From Prevotellaceae bacterium UBA6417 (lineage in GTDB: Bacteria > Bacteroidota > Bacteroidia > Bacteroidales > Bacteroidaceae), in the NCBI GenBank assembly GCA_002439755.1, contig DJPH01000049.1, forward strand, positions 1 to 33,303: a stretch of 33,303 nucleotides of DNA. The letters run 5' to 3'. The notes beneath the pieces are model-generated. The model was given only the letters and a program-made list of their open reading frames with translations, had not been told where the DNA came from and made no database searches. A program made the translations under genes and the position numbers. Shown here in pieces: positions 1 to 7,231 of the stretch; the first letter of the stretch is position 1; each line of letters begins with the position of its first letter.

Positions 1-23
1 CTTGGTAAGAGACCGACTGCAAG
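1..23. repeat. Left arm of a 23-bp perfect inverted repeat
   Basis: The first 23 bases are the exact reverse complement of 311-333. Positions 7-20 (AAGAGACCGACTGC) also equal one arm of the hairpin at 314-344, so the window begins near the middle of a second, inverted copy of that hairpin. The match stops at 24/310. The sequence upstream is not visible, so the outer end of this arm is unknown. A contig edge inside a repeat would be expected from an assembly break, but that is an inference. Confidence 0.85.
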
Positions 24-233
24 ACATACTTTTCCAAAAATCAAGACATTAGATGGCTTTTGTCGGAACTGTTTTTTCATATCACAGACTTTTCTTTCCA
101 AAAAACGACTCCCCGGGATTTGTAATATGTTCTGCCTATGCCATGATTTCTCTTGTGATTTTGTTTCATTTGCATAGATGTCTCATTTTCCCGGATGTTA
201 CGTATCAAACTGTTTTATAGCCTATTGCGAAAT

Positions 234-242
234 GGGGGGGGG
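234..242 (+). repeat. Homopolymeric G9 tract next to a -7 motif
   Basis: Nine consecutive G lie at 234-242, immediately before the -7-like TAATTTTG at 243-250. A slippery tract in that place could change the -33/-7 spacing. An upstream TTG at 225-227 is only 15 bp from the -7 motif, against the usual 19-21 bp, so as read this promoter would be weak. Confidence 0.6.
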
Positions 243-270
243 TAATTTTGCTGTCTTTTTTTCGGGGAAA

Positions 271-304
271 TAGTTGCCTGCGTTAAATGATTTTTGTAGT
301 TTTG
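271..304 (+). promoter_or_regulatory. Bacteroidetes-type promoter inside the inverted-repeat segment
   Basis: TTG at 274-276, a 20-bp spacer and TAGTTTTG at 297-304 fit the Bacteroides consensus TTTG-N19..21-TAnnTTTG. Initiation would be expected near 310-312, so the transcript would begin with the 314-344 hairpin. No good open reading frame follows on this strand before 2455. Confidence 0.5.
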
Positions 305-310
305 CAGTCG

Positions 311-344
311 CTTGCAGTCGGTCTCTTACCAAGAGACCGACTGC
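311..344. repeat. Right inverted-repeat arm plus 14-bp perfect hairpin
   Basis: Positions 311-333 are the reverse complement of 1-23. Within and beyond this arm, 314-327 and 331-344 form a perfect 14-bp stem with a 3-base loop (ACC), followed by TTTTCT. The structure could be a recombinase crossover site, a 5' transcript hairpin or a weak intrinsic terminator. A short direct repeat (TTGCAGTCG at 302-310 and 312-320) leads into it. Confidence 0.8.
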
Positions 345-812
345 TTTTCTGCTCCATTTTCGAGCGAAAAAGTGAGCGAGACTCAACTCTTTTTTACAGC
401 CAACAACCCGCTGAAAATCATTCGTACACGGCTCGAAGGAATTCTTTTCTGAACAAACGACTTTCTGAGACTTTCAAATCTTGCCACAACGAATTTTTCT
501 CGAAAAGACGGGAAAAGGGCTTTCGCGCTTGATTATTTCAAAATCGCCCTTATTATTTCAGGAACAAAAGGCTTTTAATCAGAAAAGGAAGCCTGTCTTT
601 TTTCACGAAAAGGCTGCAAAACCGCCCATTTCGGACATCACAAAAAGTGAGGCTGACAATGAAATGAGAAGATGAAAAGCCGAAAAACAAAAGCGAAAAG
701 GCAGATCCGTTTTCACCGGCGTAACAGACAAGTCACAAGAGCACATTTTTTGCTAACGAAGCTAAGCCTATAAAACCCACTACCAAGTGCCATAGGGGGG
801 CAAAGATTTTAC
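345..812. other. Gene-free stretch, nothing firmly recognised
   Basis: This is AT-rich DNA with scattered GAAAAG-type purine runs. Short open frames here (for example 287-532 and 481-675, plus) show no recognisable domain, and the first spans the -7 motif at 297-304, so I do not call them. A weak hairpin (569-574 pairing with 589-594) is followed by six T at 598-603 and could end a short transcript from the promoter at 271-304. I see no tRNA signature. Confidence 0.4.
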
Positions 813-813
813 C

Positions 814-850
814 AAAAAATGCCCATTGGATTTTCATTCCCTTCCAAGGG
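814..850 (-). terminator. Intrinsic terminator downstream of rsmD
   Basis: On the minus strand, CCC/TTGGA (822-824, 826-830) pairs with TCCAAGGG (843-850) around a 12-base loop with one bulge. Six T follow in the minus-strand sense (plus-strand A814-A819). It lies 15 bases after the rsmD stop, a suitable place to end the DUF3822-rsmD transcript. Confidence 0.6.
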
Positions 851-865
851 TACAGATGCGGGATG

Positions 866-1399
866 CTATTTTTGGAAAAAAGAAAAGTTGACGCTGCCGT
901 AGGAACGATGCTCCACGAAATGCGGATGAGACGAAAAATCCAAGTTTTTCCCATGCTCCAATATAAACAAAGCCCCGTCTTTCAAAAGACTGGCCGAAAA
1001 GATTCGGTCGGGAATCTCGGGCAATTCGGGCAGGGCATAAGGCGGATCGGCAAAGATCAAATCGAATTGCTCGGAACTACGCTGGATATAGCGGAAGGCA
1101 TCCATGCGGAGAATGACCGAAGCCTTGTCCTGCAATTTGGTCATGATGCTGCGGATGAAAGCAAAATGCCGAGAATCCTTTTCGACCGAAACAACGCGAG
1201 CACAACCTCGCGACAAGAATTCGAGAGATATACTTCCGGTTCCGGCAAAGAGATCCAATACGGAAAGTTCCTCAAAATCGACCATGTTGCACAAAACATT
1301 AAAAAGGTTTTCCTTGGCGAAGTCGGTAGTGGGGCGCGCCTTAAAATTAGACGGTATGTCAAAATGTCTTCCTTTGTATTTTCCGGTTATCGCTCGCAT
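866..1399 (-). CDS. rsmD: 16S rRNA (guanine966-N2)-methyltransferase RsmD
   Basis: This enzyme methylates N2 of G966 in 16S rRNA of the assembling 30S subunit, using S-adenosylmethionine. The 177-residue protein is close to the usual family length. It opens with the typical N-terminus (RAITGKYKGRHF) and the RPTTDFAKENLFN stretch at residues 22-34. The SAM-binding motif DLFAGTG is at 49-55 and the N6/N2-methyltransferase catalytic motif DPPY at 118-121. It follows the DUF3822 gene by 33 bases on the same strand and probably shares its transcript, a pairing common in Bacteroidetes. A large plus-strand frame over the same DNA (863-1408) is an antisense shadow. Confidence 0.95.
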   Translation of the reverse strand: MRAITGKYKGRHFDIPSNFKARPTTDFAKENLFNVLCNMVDFEELSVLDLFAGTGSISLEFLSRGCARVVSVEKDSRHFAFIRSIMTKLQDKASVILRMDAFRYIQRSSEQFDLIFADPPYALPELPEIPDRIFSASLLKDGALFILEHGKNLDFSSHPHFVEHRSYGSVNFSFFQK

Positions 1400-1432
1400 A
1401 TCATATAACTCAGATATCCATTAAACAAATCA

Positions 1433-2239
1433 TCAATAGGCGCGCAACAAGAGCGTCACCAAATCGTAGGGTAAATCCTTCTGCAAAGCTGCCACATTCG
1501 AATTGAACTCTTCTTCGGCCCTCAGCAGCGAAAGGTGATGCACATAGGGTTGAAGCTCGGGCTGAAGCTGTTCGGCCATATCACGATCGCCACCCAAATA
1601 AAGTTCATCGGTTTCCTGACGAAAATGCCAAAGCTGCATAGCCTGGAGAACGTAGTAGGCCGCATCACGCAAATGATGGAGCGCATAGCTGTTGTACAAT
1701 TCCATCTTGCCATTGCGAAAGGCCGAAAAACTCATGCGCCGAGGTGAAAGGCTCACAAAAAAACGTCCGCACGAAAGTGCCGTGCGACTACACGAAGCAA
1801 AATGGAGCAATTGGGGTGTTTCGGCACTTTGAAAAAGAATATTTGGGAACGTCTCTTCGAGAGTATGGCACACGTCCTTGTCGGCGGCAAACAACAATAC
1901 GGCATTGAGATGGGGAAGTGTATCATAGAAGACACGAAGACGACGACGGTTGCCCGAAAAATTAAAGAAGTACAAGTCTTCAGTCAAATCTTCCTCAAAT
2001 TCACTCAGCGGCACCAAAGTAGCCGGTCCTTCCATGAGCACCCGAACATAATTGAAGTCGCCACGCGTCAAAGTCACCCGGCCAACAGCTTCATGGATAT
2101 TGGCGTTAAGGGATATATCAGGCTTGACCTTATAGACAACATAATTCACCGTCTGACGACGGAGATGGTCATAGCGCGCAAATATCACCTCGCTATCACT
2201 GATGCGTATATACAATGTATCGCTGTCTCCCAACTTCAT
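1433..2239 (-). CDS. DUF3822 family protein
   Basis: This 268-residue protein resembles the Bacteroidetes-specific DUF3822 family, whose function is unknown. I see no signal peptide or membrane segment, so it is probably cytoplasmic. The N-terminal half alternates strand-like stretches (SDTLYIRISDSEVIFARYD) and the C-terminal half looks helical with Leu/Glu-rich segments. That layout resembles an actin-like ATPase fold, but I cannot identify nucleotide-binding residues with confidence. It lies just upstream of rsmD in the same direction, as in many relatives. A minus-strand -7 motif (2265-2272) lies just upstream. The family call rests on recall of the sequence and on this synteny. Confidence 0.8.
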   Translation of the reverse strand: MKLGDSDTLYIRISDSEVIFARYDHLRRQTVNYVVYKVKPDISLNANIHEAVGRVTLTRGDFNYVRVLMEGPATLVPLSEFEEDLTEDLYFFNFSGNRRRLRVFYDTLPHLNAVLLFAADKDVCHTLEETFPNILFQSAETPQLLHFASCSRTALSCGRFFVSLSPRRMSFSAFRNGKMELYNSYALHHLRDAAYYVLQAMQLWHFRQETDELYLGGDRDMAEQLQPELQPYVHHLSLLRAEEEFNSNVAALQKDLPYDLVTLLLRAY

Positions 2240-2264
2240 GCCGAACTAATCTTCAAACAGTGAA

Positions 2265-2272
2265 CAAAGGTA
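2265..2272 (-). promoter_or_regulatory. -7 motif for the DUF3822-rsmD transcript
   Basis: CAAAGGTA on the plus strand reads TACCTTTG on the minus strand and matches TAnnTTTG. It sits 26 bases upstream of the DUF3822 start. No clear -33 TTTG is visible. Confidence 0.4.
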
Positions 2273-2388
2273 AACAAAAAACGCTAAAACGAGAACCTGC
2301 AAGCCTATGAAACCTGCAAAACAAGTCGAAAAACAGATGTAGCCACAAAAAAGCAGACAAAAGAAATGCAGAACCTAAAATTAAATAC

Positions 2389-2396
2389 TAATTTTG
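2389..2396 (+). promoter_or_regulatory. -7 motif for the rhamnosidase gene
   Basis: TAATTTTG matches TAnnTTTG and lies 59 bases upstream of the ATG at 2455, leaving a leader of about 50 nt. The -33 region is poor. Confidence 0.5.
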
Positions 2397-2454
2397 CGAA
2401 GCTAATATTTCGAACCGTTCTCGGTGACACACTTATCAGACAAAAGTTTTAATC

Positions 2455-4644
2455 ATGAATAAAAGACTCATCATTCTCTTTATTGTCCTCACCGCATCAG
2501 TGGCAACTTGGGCAGCACAATGGTCGGCCAAATGGATTCAGGCCGCCGACAACAAAGACTCCATCAACACCTGGCAGATTTTCAAGAAAAGCGTTCATCT
2601 GAACGACGTTCCAGAAAACGTAACTGCCAGAATCGCTGTCGACTCCAAATACTGGCTGTGGGTAAACGGGAAACAAGTGGTCTTTGAAGGCGGACTGAAA
2701 CGCGGTCCTTCACCCAAGGACACTTATTTCGACGAAGTGGACATTGCTCCATACTTAAAAAAAGGTTCCAACACCATTGCCCTGCTCACCGTATTCTTTG
2801 GCAAAGAAGGATTCAGCCACAAGAACAGTGGTCACGGCGCCCTACTCTTTGAAGCGCAAGCCGGAAAGACAAAAATCATTTCAGATGAGAGCTGGGAAGC
2901 AGCCGTTTACAAGGCCTACGGCCGCGATGACCATCCCAAGCCCAATTGGCGACTGCCCGAAAGCAACATCTGCTTTGACGGACGCAAAAGTCTGGGCAAC
3001 TGGCAAAAGCCGGAATACAGCCGCAAATTCCCAAAAGCAAAAGTTTTCAATGCCAATGCCATCAACGAAACCTACGGCCAACTGGTGCTGCGTCCCATAC
3101 CACTTTTCAAAGAATTCGGTCTGAAAGACTATGTAAGCAGTAGTTTCGATGAAAAAACACGTATCTTGACATGCCGGCTTCCCTATGACGCACAAATCAC
3201 CCCTTATCTGAAAGTGCAGGCCAAAGCAGGTGACACAATCGTCATACGCACCGATCATGACGTAGTAGGAGGAGAATCGTGCATCAGAGCCGCCTACATA
3301 ACTCGCAACGGCATTCAGGAATACGAAAGTCTCGGATGGATAAACGGAGACCTCGTGTTCTACAAAATTCCCAAAGGGACAAAGGTTATCAGCGTAAAAT
3401 ACCGCGAATCGGGCTATGACACCGCATTTACGAGCGATTTCAAATGCAATGACGAGTTTTTCAATGAGCTGTGGAAACGCTCCGTACGCACCATGTACGT
3501 AAACATGCGCGACACCTATTTTGACTGTCCCGACCGCGAACGCTCGCAATGGTGGGGCGATGTGACCAACGACATACAACAAAGCTTCTACGTATTTTCT
3601 CCATCATCATGGAAACTGGTTGACAAAGGCATTTATGAACTTGTCAACTGGCAGCGCGAAAACGGAACATTCTTCTCACCCATACCAACCGGCAATTGGA
3701 ACCAAGAACTACCCTGCCAAATGCTAATGTCGGTGGGATGGTACGGATTTCGCGCCCAGGCTTTCTACAGCGGTGACTACAGCTTTGTAGCACCTGTCTA
3801 CGACCGCGTACACAAATACCTGCACGATGTGTGGAAAGTCGACGGTGACGGATTTGCCGAAACGCGCAAAGGCGAATGGGCCTTCGCCGATTGGGGAGAT
3901 CACATAGACTTGGAGCTCATCACTGCCGAATGGTACTATTTGGCTCTGAAAGGCGAAAAAGAATTTGCCGAAGAACTGCAAAAAACTGCCGATGTAGCCC
4001 AAATAGACCAAATGATGAAGAAAATGGAACAGAACTTCAACAAACGCTTCTGGAAAGGCGACCACTACCGCTCGGCAAGCTACAAGGAAAAAGAACCGGA
4101 CGACCGCGCACAGGCTTTGGCCGTATTGTGCGGATTCGTAGACAAGGACAAATATCCGGCTTTGATGAAAGTATTCGACAAGTCGCGCTATGCCAGCCCT
4201 TTCATCGAGCTATATGTGCAACTGGCCCTGTTCCAAATGGGAGAAGGAAAATTTGCCCTCGAACGGGCCAAGGAAAGATACTCGCAAATGCTCAAATATA
4301 AAGACAAGACCACCCTGTTTGAATTCTGGCAGATCACGGCAAGCGTCAACCACGGATGGTCAAGTGGCATGACAACCATCCTGGCACAGGAAGTATGCGG
4401 GATACGTCCCACCTCACGCGGATTCGAGACGTTCGAAATACGCCCGGAAATGGCTGGACTAACCGACATATCAACCAATGTGGAAACAAAATACGGATTT
4501 ATCCGCGTACACCTAAAAAAAGAAGGAAACACCACCAAACTGAACCTGACAGTACCTCAAGGCACCCGGGCAACAGTAAATCTTGGAGGAAGCGTCAGCC
4601 AAGTGGAAGCCGGCACATACGAAATCAGCGCACAAACCGACTGA
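2455..4644 (+). CDS. Secreted alpha-L-rhamnosidase, GH78 family
   Basis: The protein hydrolyses terminal alpha-L-rhamnose from plant glycans or glycosides by an inverting mechanism. It has 729 residues. Residues 1-20 form a signal peptide ending near ATWA, so it acts in the periplasm or on the surface. A beta-sandwich with a lectin-like look follows (about 22-170), then the (alpha/alpha)6 barrel (about 330-650) and a C-terminal beta domain. The catalytic block DCPDRERSQWWGD starts at D357. D357, E362 and D369 keep the exact spacing of D567, E572 and D579 of Bacillus RhaB, with E362 as general acid. E623 (TTLFEFW) corresponds to the base E841. The gene stands alone, with its own promoter and terminator and no SusC/SusD pair in view. 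Confidence 0.88.
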   Translation: MNKRLIILFIVLTASVATWAAQWSAKWIQAADNKDSINTWQIFKKSVHLNDVPENVTARIAVDSKYWLWVNGKQVVFEGGLKRGPSPKDTYFDEVDIAPYLKKGSNTIALLTVFFGKEGFSHKNSGHGALLFEAQAGKTKIISDESWEAAVYKAYGRDDHPKPNWRLPESNICFDGRKSLGNWQKPEYSRKFPKAKVFNANAINETYGQLVLRPIPLFKEFGLKDYVSSSFDEKTRILTCRLPYDAQITPYLKVQAKAGDTIVIRTDHDVVGGESCIRAAYITRNGIQEYESLGWINGDLVFYKIPKGTKVISVKYRESGYDTAFTSDFKCNDEFFNELWKRSVRTMYVNMRDTYFDCPDRERSQWWGDVTNDIQQSFYVFSPSSWKLVDKGIYELVNWQRENGTFFSPIPTGNWNQELPCQMLMSVGWYGFRAQAFYSGDYSFVAPVYDRVHKYLHDVWKVDGDGFAETRKGEWAFADWGDHIDLELITAEWYYLALKGEKEFAEELQKTADVAQIDQMMKKMEQNFNKRFWKGDHYRSASYKEKEPDDRAQALAVLCGFVDKDKYPALMKVFDKSRYASPFIELYVQLALFQMGEGKFALERAKERYSQMLKYKDKTTLFEFWQITASVNHGWSSGMTTILAQEVCGIRPTSRGFETFEIRPEMAGLTDISTNVETKYGFIRVHLKKEGNTTKLNLTVPQGTRATVNLGGSVSQVEAGTYEISAQTD

Positions 4645-4659
4645 ACATACCCAATCATC

Positions 4660-4704
4660 CAAAATGCGGAAACAGGAACTTTCATACACCTGTTCCGCAT
4701 TTTG
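4660..4704 (+). terminator. Intrinsic terminator after the rhamnosidase gene
   Basis: CAAAATGCGG (4660-4669) pairs with CCGCATTTTG (4695-4704), extended by AACAGG/CCTGTT with one bulged A, around a 12-base loop. It begins 15 bases after the stop codon. The stem is A-rich at its foot and T-rich on the 3' side, typical of a bidirectional intrinsic terminator. Confidence 0.75.
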
Positions 4705-4805
4705 AATTATAGCTAAGAAGTAAACCGGCCAAAGCATGCGATGCATGTCAAAAGCCATAGGTTAAGGACTTTAAAGCTTTGTAAGCACAAAAAAGAAGAG
4801 AAGAT

Positions 4806-4836
4806 TTTGTCTTCACCTGATTTTCCACTATCTTTG
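4806..4836 (+). promoter_or_regulatory. Consensus promoter for the parA operon
   Basis: TTTG at 4806-4809, a 19-bp spacer and TATCTTTG at 4829-4836 are a full match to the Bacteroides sigma-ABfr consensus. It is the best promoter in the window, 28 bases upstream of the parA ATG. Confidence 0.8.
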
Positions 4837-4864
4837 CAACGCAATATTTATACTTACTAAGGAT

Positions 4865-5632
4865 ATGGGTAAAATCATAGCTTTGGCCAACCAAAAAGGC
4901 GGTGTAGGCAAGACGACAACATCAATCAACCTTGCAGCGTCTTTGGCAACGTTGGAGAAGAAAGTACTTTTAATCGACGCTGACCCGCAAGCCAATTCAT
5001 CCTCAGGCATCGGAGTGGATTTCAATGATATCGATACATCTATATATGAGTGCATCATCAACGGTATCGACCCTCATGAAGCCATCTACACCACAGACAT
5101 TGATGGAATGGACATTATACCTTCGAATATCAATTTGGTAGGAGCCGAGATAGAAATGCTGAACCTGGAAAACAGAGAAAAGGTGATGCAACGCATCATT
5201 GCCCCCTTGAAAGACGAATACGACTATATCCTGATAGACTGTTCACCATCATTGGGACTTATCACCGTGAATGCTCTGACTGCGGCCGACTCTGTAATAA
5301 TACCCGTACAATGCGAATATTTTGCCCTCGAAGGAATCAGCAAGTTGCTAAATACCATCAGAATCATTAAAAAGCGGCTCAATCCGGATTTGCAAATAGA
5401 AGGATTCCTCCTGACCATGTTTGACAGCCGCCTAAGGCTGGCCAATCAGATTTATGACGAAGTAAAGCGCCATTTTCAGGAACTGGTGTTCAAAACAGTC
5501 ATAATGCGTAATGTAAAACTCAGTGAAGCACCAAGCCACGGCATGCCTGTAATTCTGTATGATGCCGAATCAAAGGGAGCAGTCAATCATTTGGCTCTTG
5601 CCAAAGAAATCATCAAGAAGAACGAAAAATAA
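4865..5632 (+). CDS. parA: Chromosome-partitioning ATPase ParA (Soj)
   Basis: ParA is a DNA-binding ATPase that moves ParB-bound origin regions apart before cell division. The 255-residue protein is the usual size for the chromosomal type without an N-terminal HTH. It begins with the deviant Walker A motif KGGVGKTT (residues 11-18, signature lysine K11). It has the Walker A' segment LLIDADPQANSS and the Walker B-like YDYILIDCSPSLG. Its TAA stop overlaps the parB ATG by one base (TAATG), indicating translational coupling. No perfect CACGTG-centred parS palindrome was noticed nearby. Confidence 0.95.
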   Translation: MGKIIALANQKGGVGKTTTSINLAASLATLEKKVLLIDADPQANSSSGIGVDFNDIDTSIYECIINGIDPHEAIYTTDIDGMDIIPSNINLVGAEIEMLNLENREKVMQRIIAPLKDEYDYILIDCSPSLGLITVNALTAADSVIIPVQCEYFALEGISKLLNTIRIIKKRLNPDLQIEGFLLTMFDSRLRLANQIYDEVKRHFQELVFKTVIMRNVKLSEAPSHGMPVILYDAESKGAVNHLALAKEIIKKNEK

Positions 5633-6522
5633 TGGCCATACACAAAAAATACCAAGCCCTTGGCAAAGGATTGGATGCTCTTATTTCCAACGAAGAAGTG
5701 ACCACACAAGGTTCTTCGTCAATCAATGAAATATCCATTGACCGTATTACAGCCAATCCCAACCAACCACGGAGAGAAATCGATGAAACTGCATTGGAAG
5801 AGCTTGCAGATTCTATCCGCCAGATAGGAATCATACAGCCCATCACACTACGTCAAATGGACAATGGCTCTTATCAGATTATCGCCGGTGAACGCAGATG
5901 GCGCGCGTCCCAATTAGCCGGGCTCAAATCGATACCGGCCTATGTCAGGACCGCGAGCGACGAGAAGATGATGCAGATGGCACTTGTCGAAAACATCCAG
6001 AGAGAAGATCTGAATGCCATAGAAATTGCGCTGGCCTACAACAACTTGATAGAACAATACCACCTGACGCAAGAACAACTGTCGGAAAAAGTCGGAAAAA
6101 GGAGGACAACCGTTGCCAATTATCTGCGTTTACTAAAATTGCCGGCTGAAGTACAAATGGCCTTACGCAACAAAAGCATAGACCAAGGTCACGCACGGGC
6201 ATTGCTGGGTTTGCAAAGTCCATCGTCTCAACTGAAACTGTTCAAGGAAATCGAGAAGAACGGATATTCGGTGCGCAAAGTGGAAGAAATGGTTCAAGCC
6301 CTCAACAACGGTGAAAGCATCGTAAGCGGAAAGCGCACGCTAAAAGCCTCCAAACAAGCATCAGAAGCATTCACGACATTCAAGGAGCACTTGTCGGGAA
6401 TCTTTCATTCAAAAGTGCAAATGACATGTACGCCGAAAGGAAAAGGCAAAATCAGCATACCTTTTAACTCGCAGGAAGACCTGGAAAGGCTCATGAGTTT
6501 ATTCGATACAATAAAGGAATGA
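5632..6522 (+). CDS. parB: Chromosome-partitioning protein ParB (Spo0J)
   Basis: ParB binds parS sites, spreads along DNA as a CTP-dependent clamp and stimulates ParA. The protein has 296 residues. The N-terminal LGKGLDALI resembles the ParA-interacting peptide of chromosomal ParBs. The CTPase domain has NPNQPRR near residue 44 and GERRWRAS from G86, followed by ALVENIQREDLN. A helix-turn-helix follows (LTQEQLSEKVGKRRTTVANYLRLLKLP). The C-terminal segment is a short dimerisation domain. It overlaps parA by one base and the next gene by four (ATGA). Confidence 0.95.
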   Translation: MAIHKKYQALGKGLDALISNEEVTTQGSSSINEISIDRITANPNQPRREIDETALEELADSIRQIGIIQPITLRQMDNGSYQIIAGERRWRASQLAGLKSIPAYVRTASDEKMMQMALVENIQREDLNAIEIALAYNNLIEQYHLTQEQLSEKVGKRRTTVANYLRLLKLPAEVQMALRNKSIDQGHARALLGLQSPSSQLKLFKEIEKNGYSVRKVEEMVQALNNGESIVSGKRTLKASKQASEAFTTFKEHLSGIFHSKVQMTCTPKGKGKISIPFNSQEDLERLMSLFDTIKE

Positions 6523-7226
6523 AAACGAAGAATGCACTTATTCTTACAGTAGTCATTCTTCTTGCAGAAATTATCCTTGCGTCCTGTCCCTTGCACGCTC
6601 AAGAAGCAACCGACACTTTACATGTTGCCAATGACAGCACCATGCAAGTCGGCATGCTCTATACAGACAGTATCATCAATGCGGCAGGTAGTCATACACA
6701 CAAAAAAGACACGCGGTTCGTTCCGGACCCCAAGCGGGCACTATGGCTGTCGTTAGTTATTCCGGGAGCCGGACAGATCTACAATAAAAAGTACTGGAAA
6801 CTTCCCATCATCTATGGCGGATTTATCGGTTGCACATACGCTCTACTATGGAACCAGCAGATGTACAAAGACTATTCTCAAGCCTACATCGATATCATGG
6901 ATGATGATCCGAATACGGCCAGCTACCTGAAAATGCTACCTCTGGGATATGACATAACAGGAAAGGAAGAGCAGTTCAAGAATATATTCAAACACAAGAA
7001 AGACTTCTACCGTCGTTACCGTGATTTGAGTATTTTTGCTTTTATAGGTGTCTATCTCATTTCCGTCATCGATGCCTATGTAGATGCGCAACTATCGACT
7101 TTCGATATCAGCAAAGACTTGTCAATGAAAGTAGGGCCGGCCGTATTCCAACAGGACAGACACTTGGGAAACAACATGCAAGCTGTTGGAGTGCAATGCA
7201 GTTTCTCTTTCAAAACACACAAATAA
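6519..7226 (+). CDS. DUF5683 domain membrane protein
   Basis: This 235-residue protein belongs to the Bacteroidetes DUF5683 family, of unknown biochemical function. It starts with a hydrophobic signal segment (about residues 5-27, ending PLHA/QE). A conserved core follows, with PDPKRALWLSLVIPGAGQIYN and KKYWKLPIIYGGF. Two further hydrophobic stretches (around IIYGGFIGCTYALLW and FIGVYLISVIDAYVDA) suggest an envelope membrane protein. Its ATG overlaps the parB stop by four bases and mltD starts five bases after its stop. The setting between partitioning genes and a murein lytic enzyme suggests a cell-envelope or division-linked role, which is inference. Confidence 0.85.
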   Translation: MKTKNALILTVVILLAEIILASCPLHAQEATDTLHVANDSTMQVGMLYTDSIINAAGSHTHKKDTRFVPDPKRALWLSLVIPGAGQIYNKKYWKLPIIYGGFIGCTYALLWNQQMYKDYSQAYIDIMDDDPNTASYLKMLPLGYDITGKEEQFKNIFKHKKDFYRRYRDLSIFAFIGVYLISVIDAYVDAQLSTFDISKDLSMKVGPAVFQQDRHLGNNMQAVGVQCSFSFKTHK

Positions 7227-7231
7227 AAAAT

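Larger units (their letters stand above)
24..310. other. Candidate invertible promoter segment
   Basis: This is 287 bp of AT-rich non-coding DNA lying exactly between two perfect 23-bp inverted repeats. It carries two TAnnTTTG motifs (243-250 and 297-304), both reading rightward, and I found no leftward counterpart (CAAAnnTA). A promoter just inside one arm of an inverted repeat is the known architecture of Bacteroides invertible promoters, which control capsule and surface-protein operons through serine or tyrosine site-specific recombinases. In the present orientation the promoter reads into a stretch with no plausible plus-strand gene until 2455. Any controlled operon would therefore more likely lie left of the window, currently off. 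No recombinase gene is present here. Confidence 0.5.

Noticed and set aside
287..675. Two short plus-strand frames (287-532 and 481-675)
   Set aside because: The first begins before the expected transcript start and spans the -7 motif and the hairpin; neither shows a domain, signal peptide or coding-like composition.
345..812. tRNA or small stable RNA gene
   Set aside because: No cloverleaf, T-loop motif or strong folded core was found; only a weak 6-bp hairpin with a T run.
863..1408. 181-residue plus-strand frame
   Set aside because: It is antisense to rsmD, whose motifs (DLFAGTG, DPPY) are clear on the minus strand.
2881..3582. 233-residue minus-strand frame inside the rhamnosidase
   Set aside because: It is antisense to conserved GH78 sequence including the catalytic block and has no promoter motif or domain.
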